A stretch of 64,000 nucleotides of DNA, from positions 54,119,947-54,183,946 of the forward strand of contig CM034233.1 in the NCBI GenBank assembly GCA_019916065.1. The letters run 5' to 3'. This DNA is from Vitellaria paradoxa (taxonomy: Eukaryota; Streptophyta; Magnoliopsida; Ericales; Sapotaceae). This document shows positions 48,431-58,690 of the stretch, one piece after another. Position numbers and translations under genes: made by a program. Each line of letters begins with the position of its first letter. Positions within the stretch are counted from its first letter, which is position 1. The notes beneath the pieces were generated by a model. The model saw nothing but the letters and a program-made list of their open reading frames with translations, searched no databases and had not been told where the DNA came from.

Positions 48431-49409
48431 AAGTCTAGAGTCCTAGTTTGTAAATAGTAGTTTGTTTCCTTTTGTTTTGTTTGGTTTTGTCTTAGATTAG
48501 AGAATTCTTGTTTTGAAGTTTGGTATGAATGAGTGTCGATTTGTGTCTTGACTTGCTCTTATCTATACTTTGGTATTAAAAAAAAAAAAAAAAAATTTCT
48601 GCTGTTTCAGCCCAAGTGGGGCGCCCCACCTATAACATGGGCGCCCGTGTCCCCTGATGGGCGCCCCACATTCCCACATGGGCGCCCAAGCTGGCATGTG
48701 CTTCTTTACAAGGTCACGTGACCTTCAAATTTCTGTTATTTCCTTCTAATTCCAGCACACACCCGTGCCATTCCAGCACACACCCGTGCCTATGTTCTTA
48801 CTCTTCACCCGTGAGCTTCACCTTCCAATCCTCTTGGTATCTATGTTTCTTCTTCCATCTAAGCTGATTTTCTACTTCCTTTGGTCGTGCTAAGCTGTTT
48901 TTAATAGCTGGTTCTCTCTATTTTATTGGTATGTGTTGCATGGTGGAAGTAATGGTTCTTTTTTTTTCTCCTTTTTGAAGGTAAGTTGGAGATCCATTGT
49001 TTGGTGCATGGGCTGTGAGTTTTGGCTTTAGTTTCTACTCATTTACTGATTTTTTTGAGTTGATTTGCTAATTTTGGGAGGTTTGGACATGAAGTTGTTT
49101 CTTGCGAAAGGTGTGTTAGCAAGGTGCCTATCAAGTGTTTGTGTAAATGCCCAAGTCGGGTAGAGATTGTTATTTGATGTTGTGATCTTAATTACATGCT
49201 TTTGGGTAGAAGAAGGTTGTTTTTAGCATTGGGGACTTGATTTTTGAGGTGTGTGCAAGTGGAACCAACGTGAGCCTACCACGTGTTTGATATTTTGCCA
49301 ATCTCAAGTGGTGAGTCTAATTTGTTGGGCATTTGTGAGGAACATTCTTTGTTGGTTTGGAAACTTGAAGTTGTTGTGGCGATTGAGTATTTTGGGCTAC
49401 TTTACAGCT
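48431..49409 (+). other. Pol-env spacer of Athila, with word cluster
   Basis: Non-coding. It contains an A17 run (about 48578-48595) and a cluster of five GGGCGCCC words at 48617-48694, plus AT-rich and T-rich stretches. A partial tandem copy of TTCCAGCACACACCCGTGCC lies at 48749-48791. No gene seen. Confidence 0.7.
48617..48694. repeat. GGGCGCCC word cluster inside Athila internal region
   Basis: Five words of the same type as the LTR array, but between pol and the env-like ORF, 10.5 kb from the 5' LTR. Confidence 0.88.
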
Positions 49410-50727
49410 ATGTCACGGTCAAGGAAACATGCCCGTAAGGGGGATTTGGGTGGAACTTCTCGTACTGCTCATTCTAAGAGGCGACATGCTTGTGCACCAC
49501 CTACTTCTTCTTCTTCTTCCGAGGATGAAGAGGTTGAGCTTTCCGAGGAGGTTGCTGCCTATTCATCAGACAATGTTTCCTCCACTACTCCTAAAAATTC
49601 AAGCTCTGAAGATGTAATGGACAAAGATGAGGATGAATTACTTTTTGATCATACTCGGTTTAGAAATCAGAGCCACCAGGCATGGTTTGATAGTTATTGG
49701 AGCCACAAGCCCGTGTTGTGTGAATGGGGCATTCGACTGACCGATTTTCCTGATCTTCGTACTACCCTTGTTGGCCGTGGTTGGGTTAGAGCGATGACTT
49801 TCCGTGCCTCCGCTGATCCTATGCTTGTGCGGGAGTTCTATTCTAATGTCAAAGTTTATCCTTCCAGTTCGGGAGTTTCATAGATTCTTGTGCGGGTTCG
49901 GGGGCGGCGTCTTCGTTTCAAAGCATCCACCATTGCTTCATTCTTAGATATTCCACGGGTGGCTGACCCCGGGTACCCTTTCCCAGAGGATTCTCGCCCT
50001 TCCCGTGACATGTTGGCTAGAGCTCTGTCTGATGGTGCTCTTAGGACTTGGGGTCCTGTTCCTCAGTTTTCCAAAAAGAACTTAAGCTCTTTCTACCGTG
50101 TTCTTCATGAGCTGTCTTGTAGCCAGATTTTCCCGCTTGTCCATGATGATTTGATTAGTCGTGAGTGGGCATTGTTGCTTTATGCTAATTGCTACAGACG
50201 TTCCTATTGACCTTGCTTCCGTGCTCTTTGACACTATCATTCAGCGTGCGGGAATTACTACTGGCCGGTCCGTATTGCCTTTTGGTGGTCTCATCACGGA
50301 ACTTTTGGCACAATTCGACGTGACTGTTGATGAGACCGCTCGCACTGTTAGTCCTTTTGTCCTGATCTCTGAGTCTACTGGTGCAAGGCGCATCACTCAG
50401 CTACGTATGCGTGAGTCGTCTTTTTCCGATGCGGGACCTTCTACCTCTTCTACACCACTGGTGCCGGATATTCCTCCCCGTCCCCGTGCCGTAGTGTTAC
50501 AGCGTGATCTTCTTCGGGGTATGAATGATAGGTTGCAACATATGGAAACTGAGCAAGCCGCCCAACGTCGATCCTTGGATAGGATTGTCACGGAGCAAGC
50601 TGCCCAGCGTTATCTTCTGGAGTCTCATAGTGTCACTTTGGATTCGATTCTTGTCGCTCTTCGTACTATGGGCCCTACTGCTCCACCTCCTCCTGACCCA
50701 TATTTTGATCGCCCGGAAAGCCCGTAG
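49410..50727 (+). pseudogene. Athila env-position ORF
   Basis: Starts MSRSRKHARK after an in-frame upstream extension that has no family support. The N-terminal part is basic then acidic and Ser-rich (about 49490-49640). A globular region follows with FRNQSHQAWFDSYW, LDIPRVADPGYPFPED and IDLASVLFDTIIQRA, resembling the plant-retroelement domain listed as a putative plant transposon protein. The end is a coiled-coil-like stretch (QHMETEQAAQRRSLDRI) and a Pro run. Breaks are TAG at 49881-49883 (probably CAG) and a frame change near 50195-50205. It holds the place of env, but I see no signal peptide or clear membrane anchor, so its function is unknown. Confidence 0.78.
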
Positions 50728-53009
50728 TTTGTTAAGCTAGTTGATTTGTGGATGCATGGGATAGAGAGGGTGTGTTGGGTAACCCTTCTTCTTTGTTGCC
50801 TTTGTACATAGTAGATTAGAGTTTTCTTTTTCTTATTTTTTCTATTTTTTTGGCTTGATTTTCTTCTCTTATTTTCTTTTCTATTATTTTTATTTCTTCT
50901 TTTGTACTAACTCTTTCGTTTGTCTTATTTTCCCTTTATTTTTCTTTTATTTTCTTTCTAACACTTTCTCTTGTATAGTTTTTCTTTTCTTCCACTAAGG
51001 ACGCTCATGAGGTAATATCAACCCTTTTTACCTTCTGTTTCTACATTTTGAGCATAACACTTGGTGATATGTTGTTGGTTGTTATTGGAAGTGCTGTAGA
51101 AACTAGGTTGGGGGGTGTTCTTTATTGCTTATGGGGATTCTTATTTTGGGTGCATGCTTGGCTTATGTGTTACATATTGATTGCTTTTTATGCTCATCAT
51201 CATCATGCTCACTGTGCACACTACGGACCCACATATGCTTCATAGATCTCACATTAAGGACAATGTTTAGTTTAGGTTGGGGTGTAGGAGTTCGCATGAT
51301 GACCATTTGTGCTAAAATTGTCAAATTTTTCAAATTTTGAGCATTTTTGAGCTTACATACATGACTTAGCACACTTGTACCTGCATGTTGGCCCTTTTTG
51401 GTTTGGTTGATTGTGGAATTGAGTGAGCACATGAGGAGTGATTTTTGTTCAAGTTTTAATAGGGGATTTAGTTCTAGTTGAGTGTGGTGTGACCTAGTGC
51501 ATTTTAGACTATCATGGAGAAAGGGTTATGTACTTAGGAGTTGATTTTGATTAACAGTGGTTAATTGAGCATTTTCGGACAAGGTTGAGACTTATACCCC
51601 TATGGTAAGCTTTTGAGCCTGTTATTATTTTCTTGAGGGGTTGCACATGATTTAAGCTCATTTGTTCTACACTACTGTTTCCAATGCACCAGTTGCATCC
51701 CACACTTGCATGAGTTCCACTTGGCACTTGATGAGTTGTTGCAAGCTTTGGATATGATACTAGGCCTTCTTTGCTACTTTGGGCCTTCTTATCCTTTCTT
51801 GTTCATGAATCTCCCTAGGAACCAATTTGAAACCTTCTAATAAGTGTGTGAAATATATGTTTTTGTTTTTGGTTCACCTCATATATCATCTTTTGCACCC
51901 ATTCACACACTTTAAAGCCTTACCCACACATGTCTTGGGTTGTGAAAGTGCCTCAACATCTAAATGTGCATTTGGGATTGGAAATGAATGATCTTTGGTA
52001 TAGAAAGAGGACGAACGTTTAAATAGGAATGCATATTGTATAGTTTTTATTGTTTCAAAAAAAAAAAAAACACATTCATAAAAAAAATAATAAAAAAAAA
52101 ACAGTGGTAAACACCAAGTTTGAGTAGTTTGTAAGTTTTGAATAAGTTTCTTGTGGGAGTCCTCTTTAAGGGTTGGAAAGGAGTTGAGTAATGTGGGATT
52201 AGTGAGCACTTGACTATCGTTTTCCCAAGACGTGTGCCTTGATTTCCATACCTTCCATTGGTAACCATTACCCTTGGCCAAGTTACAACCGAAATAAAGA
52301 CCTAGTGGATTTTAAGTGAGCAACTCTTGTATGTGCACGTAGTGGTCCTGTGTAGGTTGCGGGGTTTGATTTCTTGCATGGCATTGAAACTTTTGGTTAT
52401 GAGCTGTCCACTCTAAATTTCAATTCAGTTCACTCACGTATTGGTGGGGGTTATGTGCAACTAGGATAGCTTCTATGCTAATAGGACTGTGTGAACCCTT
52501 AATGAGTGAATTTCTTTTTATGAGTGTTATTCTTTGTGAGGATTTGAAGTCAAAATCTGGCTCTGTTTATGCTCTTGCAACCGTGTTGAATGAATGAAAC
52601 ACTTTAGCATATATGCCTTTCCTACTGTGATAGTCCATGCTTTTATGCTTAGCACTTGGGAATTACATATGATACTTGAATTTTGTACCTTGTTGGGCTT
52701 GCACTTGAGTTATTCTTGATTGTAATCACTCTTTATCACTTTGAGACCATACCATAGATATTTGTGGGTAGCATCACTGCAAACCCTCACGAGACCTTAC
52801 TCGTCCACTAGGGGGAACCTAGGGGTTTAAAGGGCTTTCCACACACGCTAAGTGTGGCCGTGTGTTCTTACGAAAATGGACATCACATTAGTTTAGAGTT
52901 TATTTCATTTGTTTTACATTGAATAAATATTTGTAAGTCATGAATGTTTTAGTAATTGTTTGTATACCTCATGGTTTTATTGCGTACATTGCTAGGGACT
53001 AGCAATATT
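50728..53009 (+). other. Long non-coding 3' region of Athila with conserved islands
   Basis: About 2.3 kb without a gene. The proximal part is very T-rich (50815-51000). Islands shared with the element at 29209-34749 are: GGACAATGT and a G-rich run (about 51254-51290), CCCTAGGAACCAATTTGAA (51813-51831), TGGCCAAGTTACAACC (52275-52290), and the CCCTCACGAGA to CTAGGGGGAACCTAGG block (52784-52830). Confidence 0.78.
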
Positions 53010-53023
53010 TAGGTTGGGGGGTA
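53010..53023 (+). other. Polypurine tract of Athila
   Basis: AGGTTGGGGGG then TA, directly before the TG of the 3' LTR. It is the G-rich plus-strand primer site. Confidence 0.8.
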
Positions 53024-54674
53024 TGATTGAGCACATAAAATGCACATTTACTATGATAATGTGAATGGTTTTAGGTGTTTTATTTACATAAATCTCTTAT
53101 CTTTTAAGGAAAGAAGTTAATTTATGTGCTTTTGGACTTTTGTAGGTTTTGGTGCTTCACTTGGTGAAGGAGGATGAAAAGAAAGGTCAAATGAGCAAGG
53201 AAACAAAGTGGGATAATATGGACCAGAAGCATGGGCGCCCCACCAGAAGCATGGGCGCCCCACCAAAAGCATGGGCGCCCCACCCTATAGCAGATGGGCG
53301 CCCACAGAGAGCTACTTTTGGGAGAGGAGCAGGTTCTCAGAGGCCTTTCATTGAATAGTTGGAGAGCAGCCAACATGGGCGCCCCACCTAGACCCATGGG
53401 CACCCCTGTTACCTTGGGCGCCCCACTCTTCATCAGATGGGCGCCCACAGAGGAGGGTCATGCCTATTGATTTTGGCCAATTCTTTGAGGACTTCATCAA
53501 ACACCTCAAGCATGGGCGCCCATGGGTACTCTTCTAGCACAAGTCCAGCAGGAAATTTAGAGTGTAATTTTACCATTTTACCCCTGAATTTTGTAATAAT
53601 ATAAAAGGGTAGAATTTTGATAAGGGATAGTTGGAAAAAAACCCTAGAAAAGTTTTAGAATTTCTGTTCTAAGAATTTTATGAAAAATTTACTTTCGAAT
53701 TGCACTAAGGATTCGGCTCGTTGCTTTCTCTTTGGAATATTCAAGTATGATTTTGTTTTCGCATACAATTCACGTGTAAGTTTTAAGTTGTTAGTTCATC
53801 TTTAATAAGAATTCCATGTTCTCCGTGTTTTGTCCTTAAAGTTCGTTTTGTATTGTTCGAAGACAGGGTTTGTATTGATTTTTCTTTAAAACTGTTTTAA
53901 ACCTTTTCGATTTAGTTCGTTTTTGTGTTCTGTTGCACATTGAAGATGTTTTTCTTTTCGAATCAATTTTCTTACGCTTCCATTATGCTAGGTTAGGGTT
54001 TTTCTTGGTTTTAACCTTGGAGTGTAATTGAATTGAAGGAGTGGAATTTGGATAGTTTGAAAAACGTAAGGCACAGAATTCTAGATTAATTTTCAAAATC
54101 GAATTGCCTGTGATACAGTTGAACGTCGATTACGCTAGTGTGAATCGAAGTCAATTCCATGTTCCGGTGATTTCGAACCTGATTTCAAAAACCTAGAATT
54201 GTGAATTCTTTATGAAAAGGGTTTTTAACGCCAAATCTACCAACCTAATATTACAGGTGTAAGAATTAGGTTGAGTACTTACATATCCAAATTCAGCCTT
54301 CAAGGACACTACCGGACTAGGTTAAAACCAAGTATTTTCATTAATCTGAGTATTTAAGTAATTCACGTATTTGGTTAAGTGTTTGAATTGATTACTCCTT
54401 TAGTGTGACATTTTTAGTTTAAGTGTATTTCTTTTAAATTTTCAAATTGTTTTTCCTAACTATTTTCCAATCAAATTTTCAATTACTTATTTGAAAACTC
54501 CAAAAAGATTTTCATCTTTTCTCTTTAAAACTTTGGCGATTGTTTTCAAAATCAAGTTTTTTCAACACTTAGGCACCCCCTTGTTCCCTGTGGAGATGAC
54601 CTAGGACTCACCTAGAATACACACAACCGACCTCTTGCACTTGAGAGAACCCGAGAGAATTTTGAGATCGGTCA
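53024..54674 (+). mobile_element. 3' LTR of 17.1-kb Athila
   Basis: 1651 bp with the same ends as the 5' LTR, followed by AACCC. The word array (53230-53527) is shorter by one unit than in the 5' LTR. Confidence 0.95.
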
Positions 54675-55606
54675 AACCCATTCCATGAACATTAAAAATC
54701 TCTAAAAACTATCTAAAACTCTAAAAAAAAGTGAGAAATTGAAGTAGGGCTCTCTTTGGTTTGGTTGTGCAATAGGGTTTATAAATAGGTTGTAAAGAAA
54801 CCCTAAAAGGTGAGAATTAATCCCGTGCATGCTCGCTACTGTGGTCTAGACCGTCTGGAAGGGGGTCCGGACCATAGAATGGTCATCTCCATAATTTTGG
54901 CCAAACAAGCTCATTGTGGTCTAGACCATTTGGGTGCGGGTTCGGACCACAGAACCTTGATTCCCCAAATTCTGCTTGAAGTCGTCTCTTTCTTCTGACA
55001 ACTTTCTATCCTCAACTTCCAATGTGATTTGACCTCAAAGACGATTGATTCAGGCTTCGGCTAAAACACAAAAGTTGTAGCTCTTCAAGTATTCTTTCCA
55101 GCCCAAGAAGAATCAGGTCAATCGGAGTTGTGAGTGAAAAGATATGGTCAAAATAATGACAGGGTGTCAAGCTGAAACTTCAGCTGCACACCACTTTAAC
55201 CATCTTGAACTTTGGATCGTCTCCTTCTCCTTGGTAGCCATGGTAACTGATTCTATTCCTTGGGATGGCACTTGGGACATTGAAGAAGTCTTGGAAGTCA
55301 TTGGACATGTCGGCCTTTTTGTCTTCAAGCTGTTTTCTCCATGTGTGCCAAGTGTTTGGCGAAATGCCCCAAAAGACACCAAAGCATGTTCTTGCACTTC
55401 CTTACTCTGGCTTGCTTTGGCTCCTCTTCACCTGCACTCTTAGTGTTATTTCAAGCTAAAACACCAAATTATATCACCTGAAACACACCAATAACAAGAG
55501 TGCATGGAAATGAGATAATTAAGCTAAAACCTCACCAATAACAAGCAGAATTGCATAATTAGCATGCTTAATAGATACAAAATTATACAATAATGCATAC
55601 TAATCA
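54675..55606 (-). mobile_element. Solo Athila-like LTR, second part
   Basis: Continues the LTR interrupted at 37536; the first 5 bp are the AACCC duplication. It has a word array of its own (54841-54876 and 54915-54950, around GTGGTCTAGACC and GGTCCGGACC) and ends TACTAATCA, followed by GATAG (55607-55611). ORFs on both strands have no recognisable product. Confidence 0.88.
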
Positions 55607-55611
55607 GATAG
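55607..55611. other. Target duplication (right) of solo LTR
   Basis: GATAG, matching 36579-36583. Confidence 0.9.
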
Positions 55612-56575
55612 CTACAACTGGTTCTTGGATAATTGGAGCTTCTTTCTTGATTTTCAATGTTTCAATTTCTCGAGATAAAGTATCTAACCTAGCTTTCAAA
55701 TCATCAGTCTAGGAAAGATGATGCACTCCCCCATTATTGTTAGTTACCATCCTAGTTGAATGATTTCTAGAAGCTTCCCATGTTCAAGCATTCTCTGCTA
55801 GGAAATCGAAGTATGTATATGCTTCTTCCATTGTTTTATTGTATAGGCCTCCATTGCACATCACTTTTATAAACTGTTTGAATTTTGGAGTCAAAGAGTT
55901 ATAGAACTGACTTGCTATTCGCCACAACTCTAAACCATGATGAGAGCAAGAATAAAGAAGGGCTTTATATCTATCCCAACATTGATAGAAAGTTTCATCA
56001 GGTTGTGGTGAAAATTTTGAGATCTGATGCTGAATAGCGTCGGTTCTATGAGGTGGGTAGAATGTTTTCATAAACTTTGATTTCATTTCATCCCAAATGC
56101 GTATAGAGTTTGGTTGTAAAAATTCAAACCATTTAGATGCTTTGTCATGTAATGAGAATGGAGTTTCAATAAAGCAAGATCTAAAGGATAGCCTGGATCT
56201 CTAACAGTAGCATAAATATTTTGAAATCATTTTAAATGTTCATATGGATTTTCTGAATCAAACCCATGAAAGAAAGGTAAAAGTTGAATCACTCCACGTT
56301 TGAAATGGAAAGGTCTTTAATTTTCAGGCCAAACAATCCAAGACTAGAGTGTTTTTCTCTACTATTGCACTTGGTCTCTCTATCTTAAAGGTACTAGTTG
56401 AGTTTGACCATTATCAGCTCTTGGAATTACTCCATCCGCTCCATTAACTCCACCCTCCATTTCTGGTGTGGTAGATGATGAAGTGGTTGAAGAAAAATTT
56501 ACTATTCGGTAGGAAGGTGCAAAAAGAGGGTTTACAAACTCAAAATGCCTAAGTCTACCTAATTCTCCCTAATTC
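55612..56575 (-). pseudogene. gag: Athila-like gag N-terminal half (second half of split element)
   Basis: The minus-strand ORF at 55784-56086 has FMKTFYPPHRTDAIQHQI, CWDRYKALLYSCSHHGLE and VMCNGGLYNKTMEEAYTYFD, the gag capsid pattern also seen in the 17.1-kb Athila (there FLKKYFP and MCNGTLFDKTVEDAM). Upstream, in broken frames up to about 56575, are GVIQLLPFFHGFDSENPYEH and an N-terminal segment. It continues, across the solo LTR and everything nested in it, into 36583 and down to the protease at 35281. Confidence 0.82.
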
Positions 56576-57129
56576 TCAGGATGCTGGCATTTGTATCTTG
56601 AGATGGATTTTATCCATTCCTTCCTTTCTGTTGCTTTATTTGACTCCATTCATTATCTGTTGATGAACTTATTGTCACTTGTTGTCTTTCTTTTTCCTTT
56701 TTTCTTTAATGCCGAGCAGCGTTCATCTCACCGTTGGCTTCATTACCCATCTTTACTCTGTTCACCCACGTGAGCAGAGCAAGGTCTTCACACTGCTCGA
56801 TCACGTGAACCAAGCAAGAATCCTTACCATCTTTTGGAAAGAGCCATCTCTGCACTACTCAACCATGTGAGCCGAGCAGGATCTTTGCTCTGCTCGATCA
56901 TATGAACCAAACATTAATCTTGGTCATTTATTTTGGCATTGGCCTTGTGAGCCATCTCTGTACTGCTTGGACATGTGAGCCGAGTAGGATCATCGCTCTG
57001 CTCGGTCGGCTAAAGTTCCCAATTTGGTCGCTCGAGTAAACCTATTCGGTCGAGTGCACCTTATCGTAATAATTTTTTCCTTGTCACATTCTTAATTTAA
57101 CTGATATTAAATTATAAGCTTTAAATTTT
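56576..57129. repeat. Spacer with diverged GAGCCGAGCAGG-type repeats
   Basis: No gene. About 56750-57050 holds three or more imperfect copies of a stretch like CATGTGAGCCGAGCAGGATC followed by CTCTGCTCGATCA, and a CTCGGTCG / GGTCGAGTG end. It may be the 5' LTR or leader of the split minus-strand element, but no PBS or LTR edge is visible. Confidence 0.55.
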
Positions 57130-58690
57130 TGGTTCGAGTTTAGTACTCAATCTTAGTGCATACCTCGTGATGTTGAAAACAGCCACCAATTCCTATTGGT
57201 CATCTTTCACGGATGGTGTAGGAAATAATGTCTCACTAAATCTTGATGATGGTGGGGGCCTCTATTTGCTCAACACAAGCGTCTATTTGAAGAACATAAC
57301 CCAAGGAGTAAATGAAAATACAACAATTTTCCTGATGAGAATTGATGACGATAATATTTTTAGATTATATTCACGTACCTTGGATCTGAAGGTGAATTGG
57401 TCTGCTGTGTGGAAATCCTAAGGTGATAAGTGTACTCCAAAAAGTGTATATGCCCCAATGGAGTTTGTGTTCCAATGGACAAGGAAGTTACTTGAAATGT
57501 CTTCCAAGATTCGATTTTGTTAATCCAGGGAATTAGAGTTCCAGGTGTGGGAGGAATTTCTATGCAAAGAGCTGCAAAAACAAGCAAGGGATTAACAAAT
57601 ACACCATAGAAGAATTAGAGAATACTGTTTGGGAAGATGACAATTACTTGGCATTATCACTACTAAGCAAAGAAGATTGTGAGTCCAGGACTATAACTGC
57701 AAAGCAGTCTTATTCAAGGAGGGAAGTTGTAAAAAGTAAAGGCTTCCCATGAGGTACGGAAGAAGATCCTCCAATGACCCAAATAATATAGCCCTCATCA
57801 AGACAGCTACAAATTCTTCCATCTTGAATGGAGAAATTCCTACTCTTCCTTCACCTAAAAAGGTTAAGAAAATATTAAGAGTGGACATCTTAATCCTTAG
57901 TGTCATAGTTTTTTCTTTTTCTGTCCTTGTTTTGGCGATTTCTGGTGCACTTCTTTACAAAATTCGTCTCAAGGCATATAGAAAGATCCCAGGAAATGTT
58001 GAATTAAGCAAGGATTTCTCCCCTTAGGCATTTACCTTTGTAGAGCTCTAGTAGTTGACAAATGGGTTCACCCAAGAGTTAGTAAAGGAGATTTTGGGAC
58101 TAGTTACAAAGGGATCATACCACATAATTTGAAGGTCATCGTGGTAAAGAAACTAGAGAAAGTGTTAGAAAGGGAATGGGAATTTCATACAAAGATAAGA
58201 GTGATTAGGAAAACCCATAATCGTAACCTAGTCAGGCTAATTGGTTATTGCATTGATGGACCTAATAGGCTTCTGGTACATGAGTTCATAAGTAATGGAG
58301 CACTTGCTGATTTTCTATTTAAACCTAAAAACTAGCCAAGTTGGGAAGAAAGGACTAGGATAACGTACAACATTGCTAGAGGCATCCAGTACTTACACAA
58401 AGAGTGTGAGACAAAGATTGTCCATTGCGATAGAAAATGGCAAAATATACTCATAGATGGGTAGGGACACATTAAAATATCAAACTTTGGATTGGAAAAG
58501 CTTTTGAAGCTTGGCCATTCAAAAACTACTTTTACCAAGATCAAAGGAACGAGGGGCTATGTAGTGCTCAATTGGCATCGAAAGCAATCAGTGACGGTCA
58601 AAGCAAATGTTTACAACTTTGGAGTTGTACTATTGGAGATCATATGTTGTAGGAAAAGCTTAGATTGGAGCCTTCCTGAGGAAAGGTAAG
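57130..58690 (+). pseudogene. G-type lectin S-receptor-like kinase (LECRK/RLK1-like) pseudogene
   Basis: Fragments in order: part of the extracellular lectin region (NLDDGGGLYLLN, IFRLYSRTLDLKVNWSAVW; 57167-57420), a broken EGF/PAN-like segment (CLPRFDFVNPGN-like, 57500-57560), a membrane segment (about 57880-57960), then a Ser/Thr kinase (58060-58690) with HNRNLVRLIGYC and LVHEFISNGALADFL. The catalytic HCDxKPQNIL is [13 protein letters not shown] is NFG, and the APE region is changed (VLNWHRK). The N-terminal signal peptide and B-lectin start are missing, and the kinase stops after the SLDWSLPEE region. Several stops and frame changes occur. Functional relatives sit in the plasma membrane and sense external signals. 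This copy cannot. Confidence 0.85.

Larger units (their letters stand above)
37537..54674 (+). mobile_element. Complete-ended Athila Ty3/gypsy element, 17.1 kb
   Basis: Two LTRs (1674 and 1651 bp), tRNA-Asp-type PBS, gag-protease, RT/RNase H/integrase, env-like ORF, PPT and 5-bp target duplications. By eye the LTRs differ at about 25-30 positions plus a word-array indel, suggesting fairly recent insertion. It is longer than usual for Athila (roughly 10-14 kb), partly because of a four-fold 1116-bp repeat in gag. The coding frame is broken by five stops and a few frameshifts. Confidence 0.95.

Noticed and set aside
49410..50727. True viral envelope gene
   Set aside because: Only the position fits. 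There is no signal peptide, cleavage site, fusion peptide or clear membrane anchor.
55144..55443. ORF of 99 codons (and overlapping frames) in the second part of the solo LTR
   Set aside because: It lies wholly within the LTR, which is non-coding in related copies. No conserved motif.
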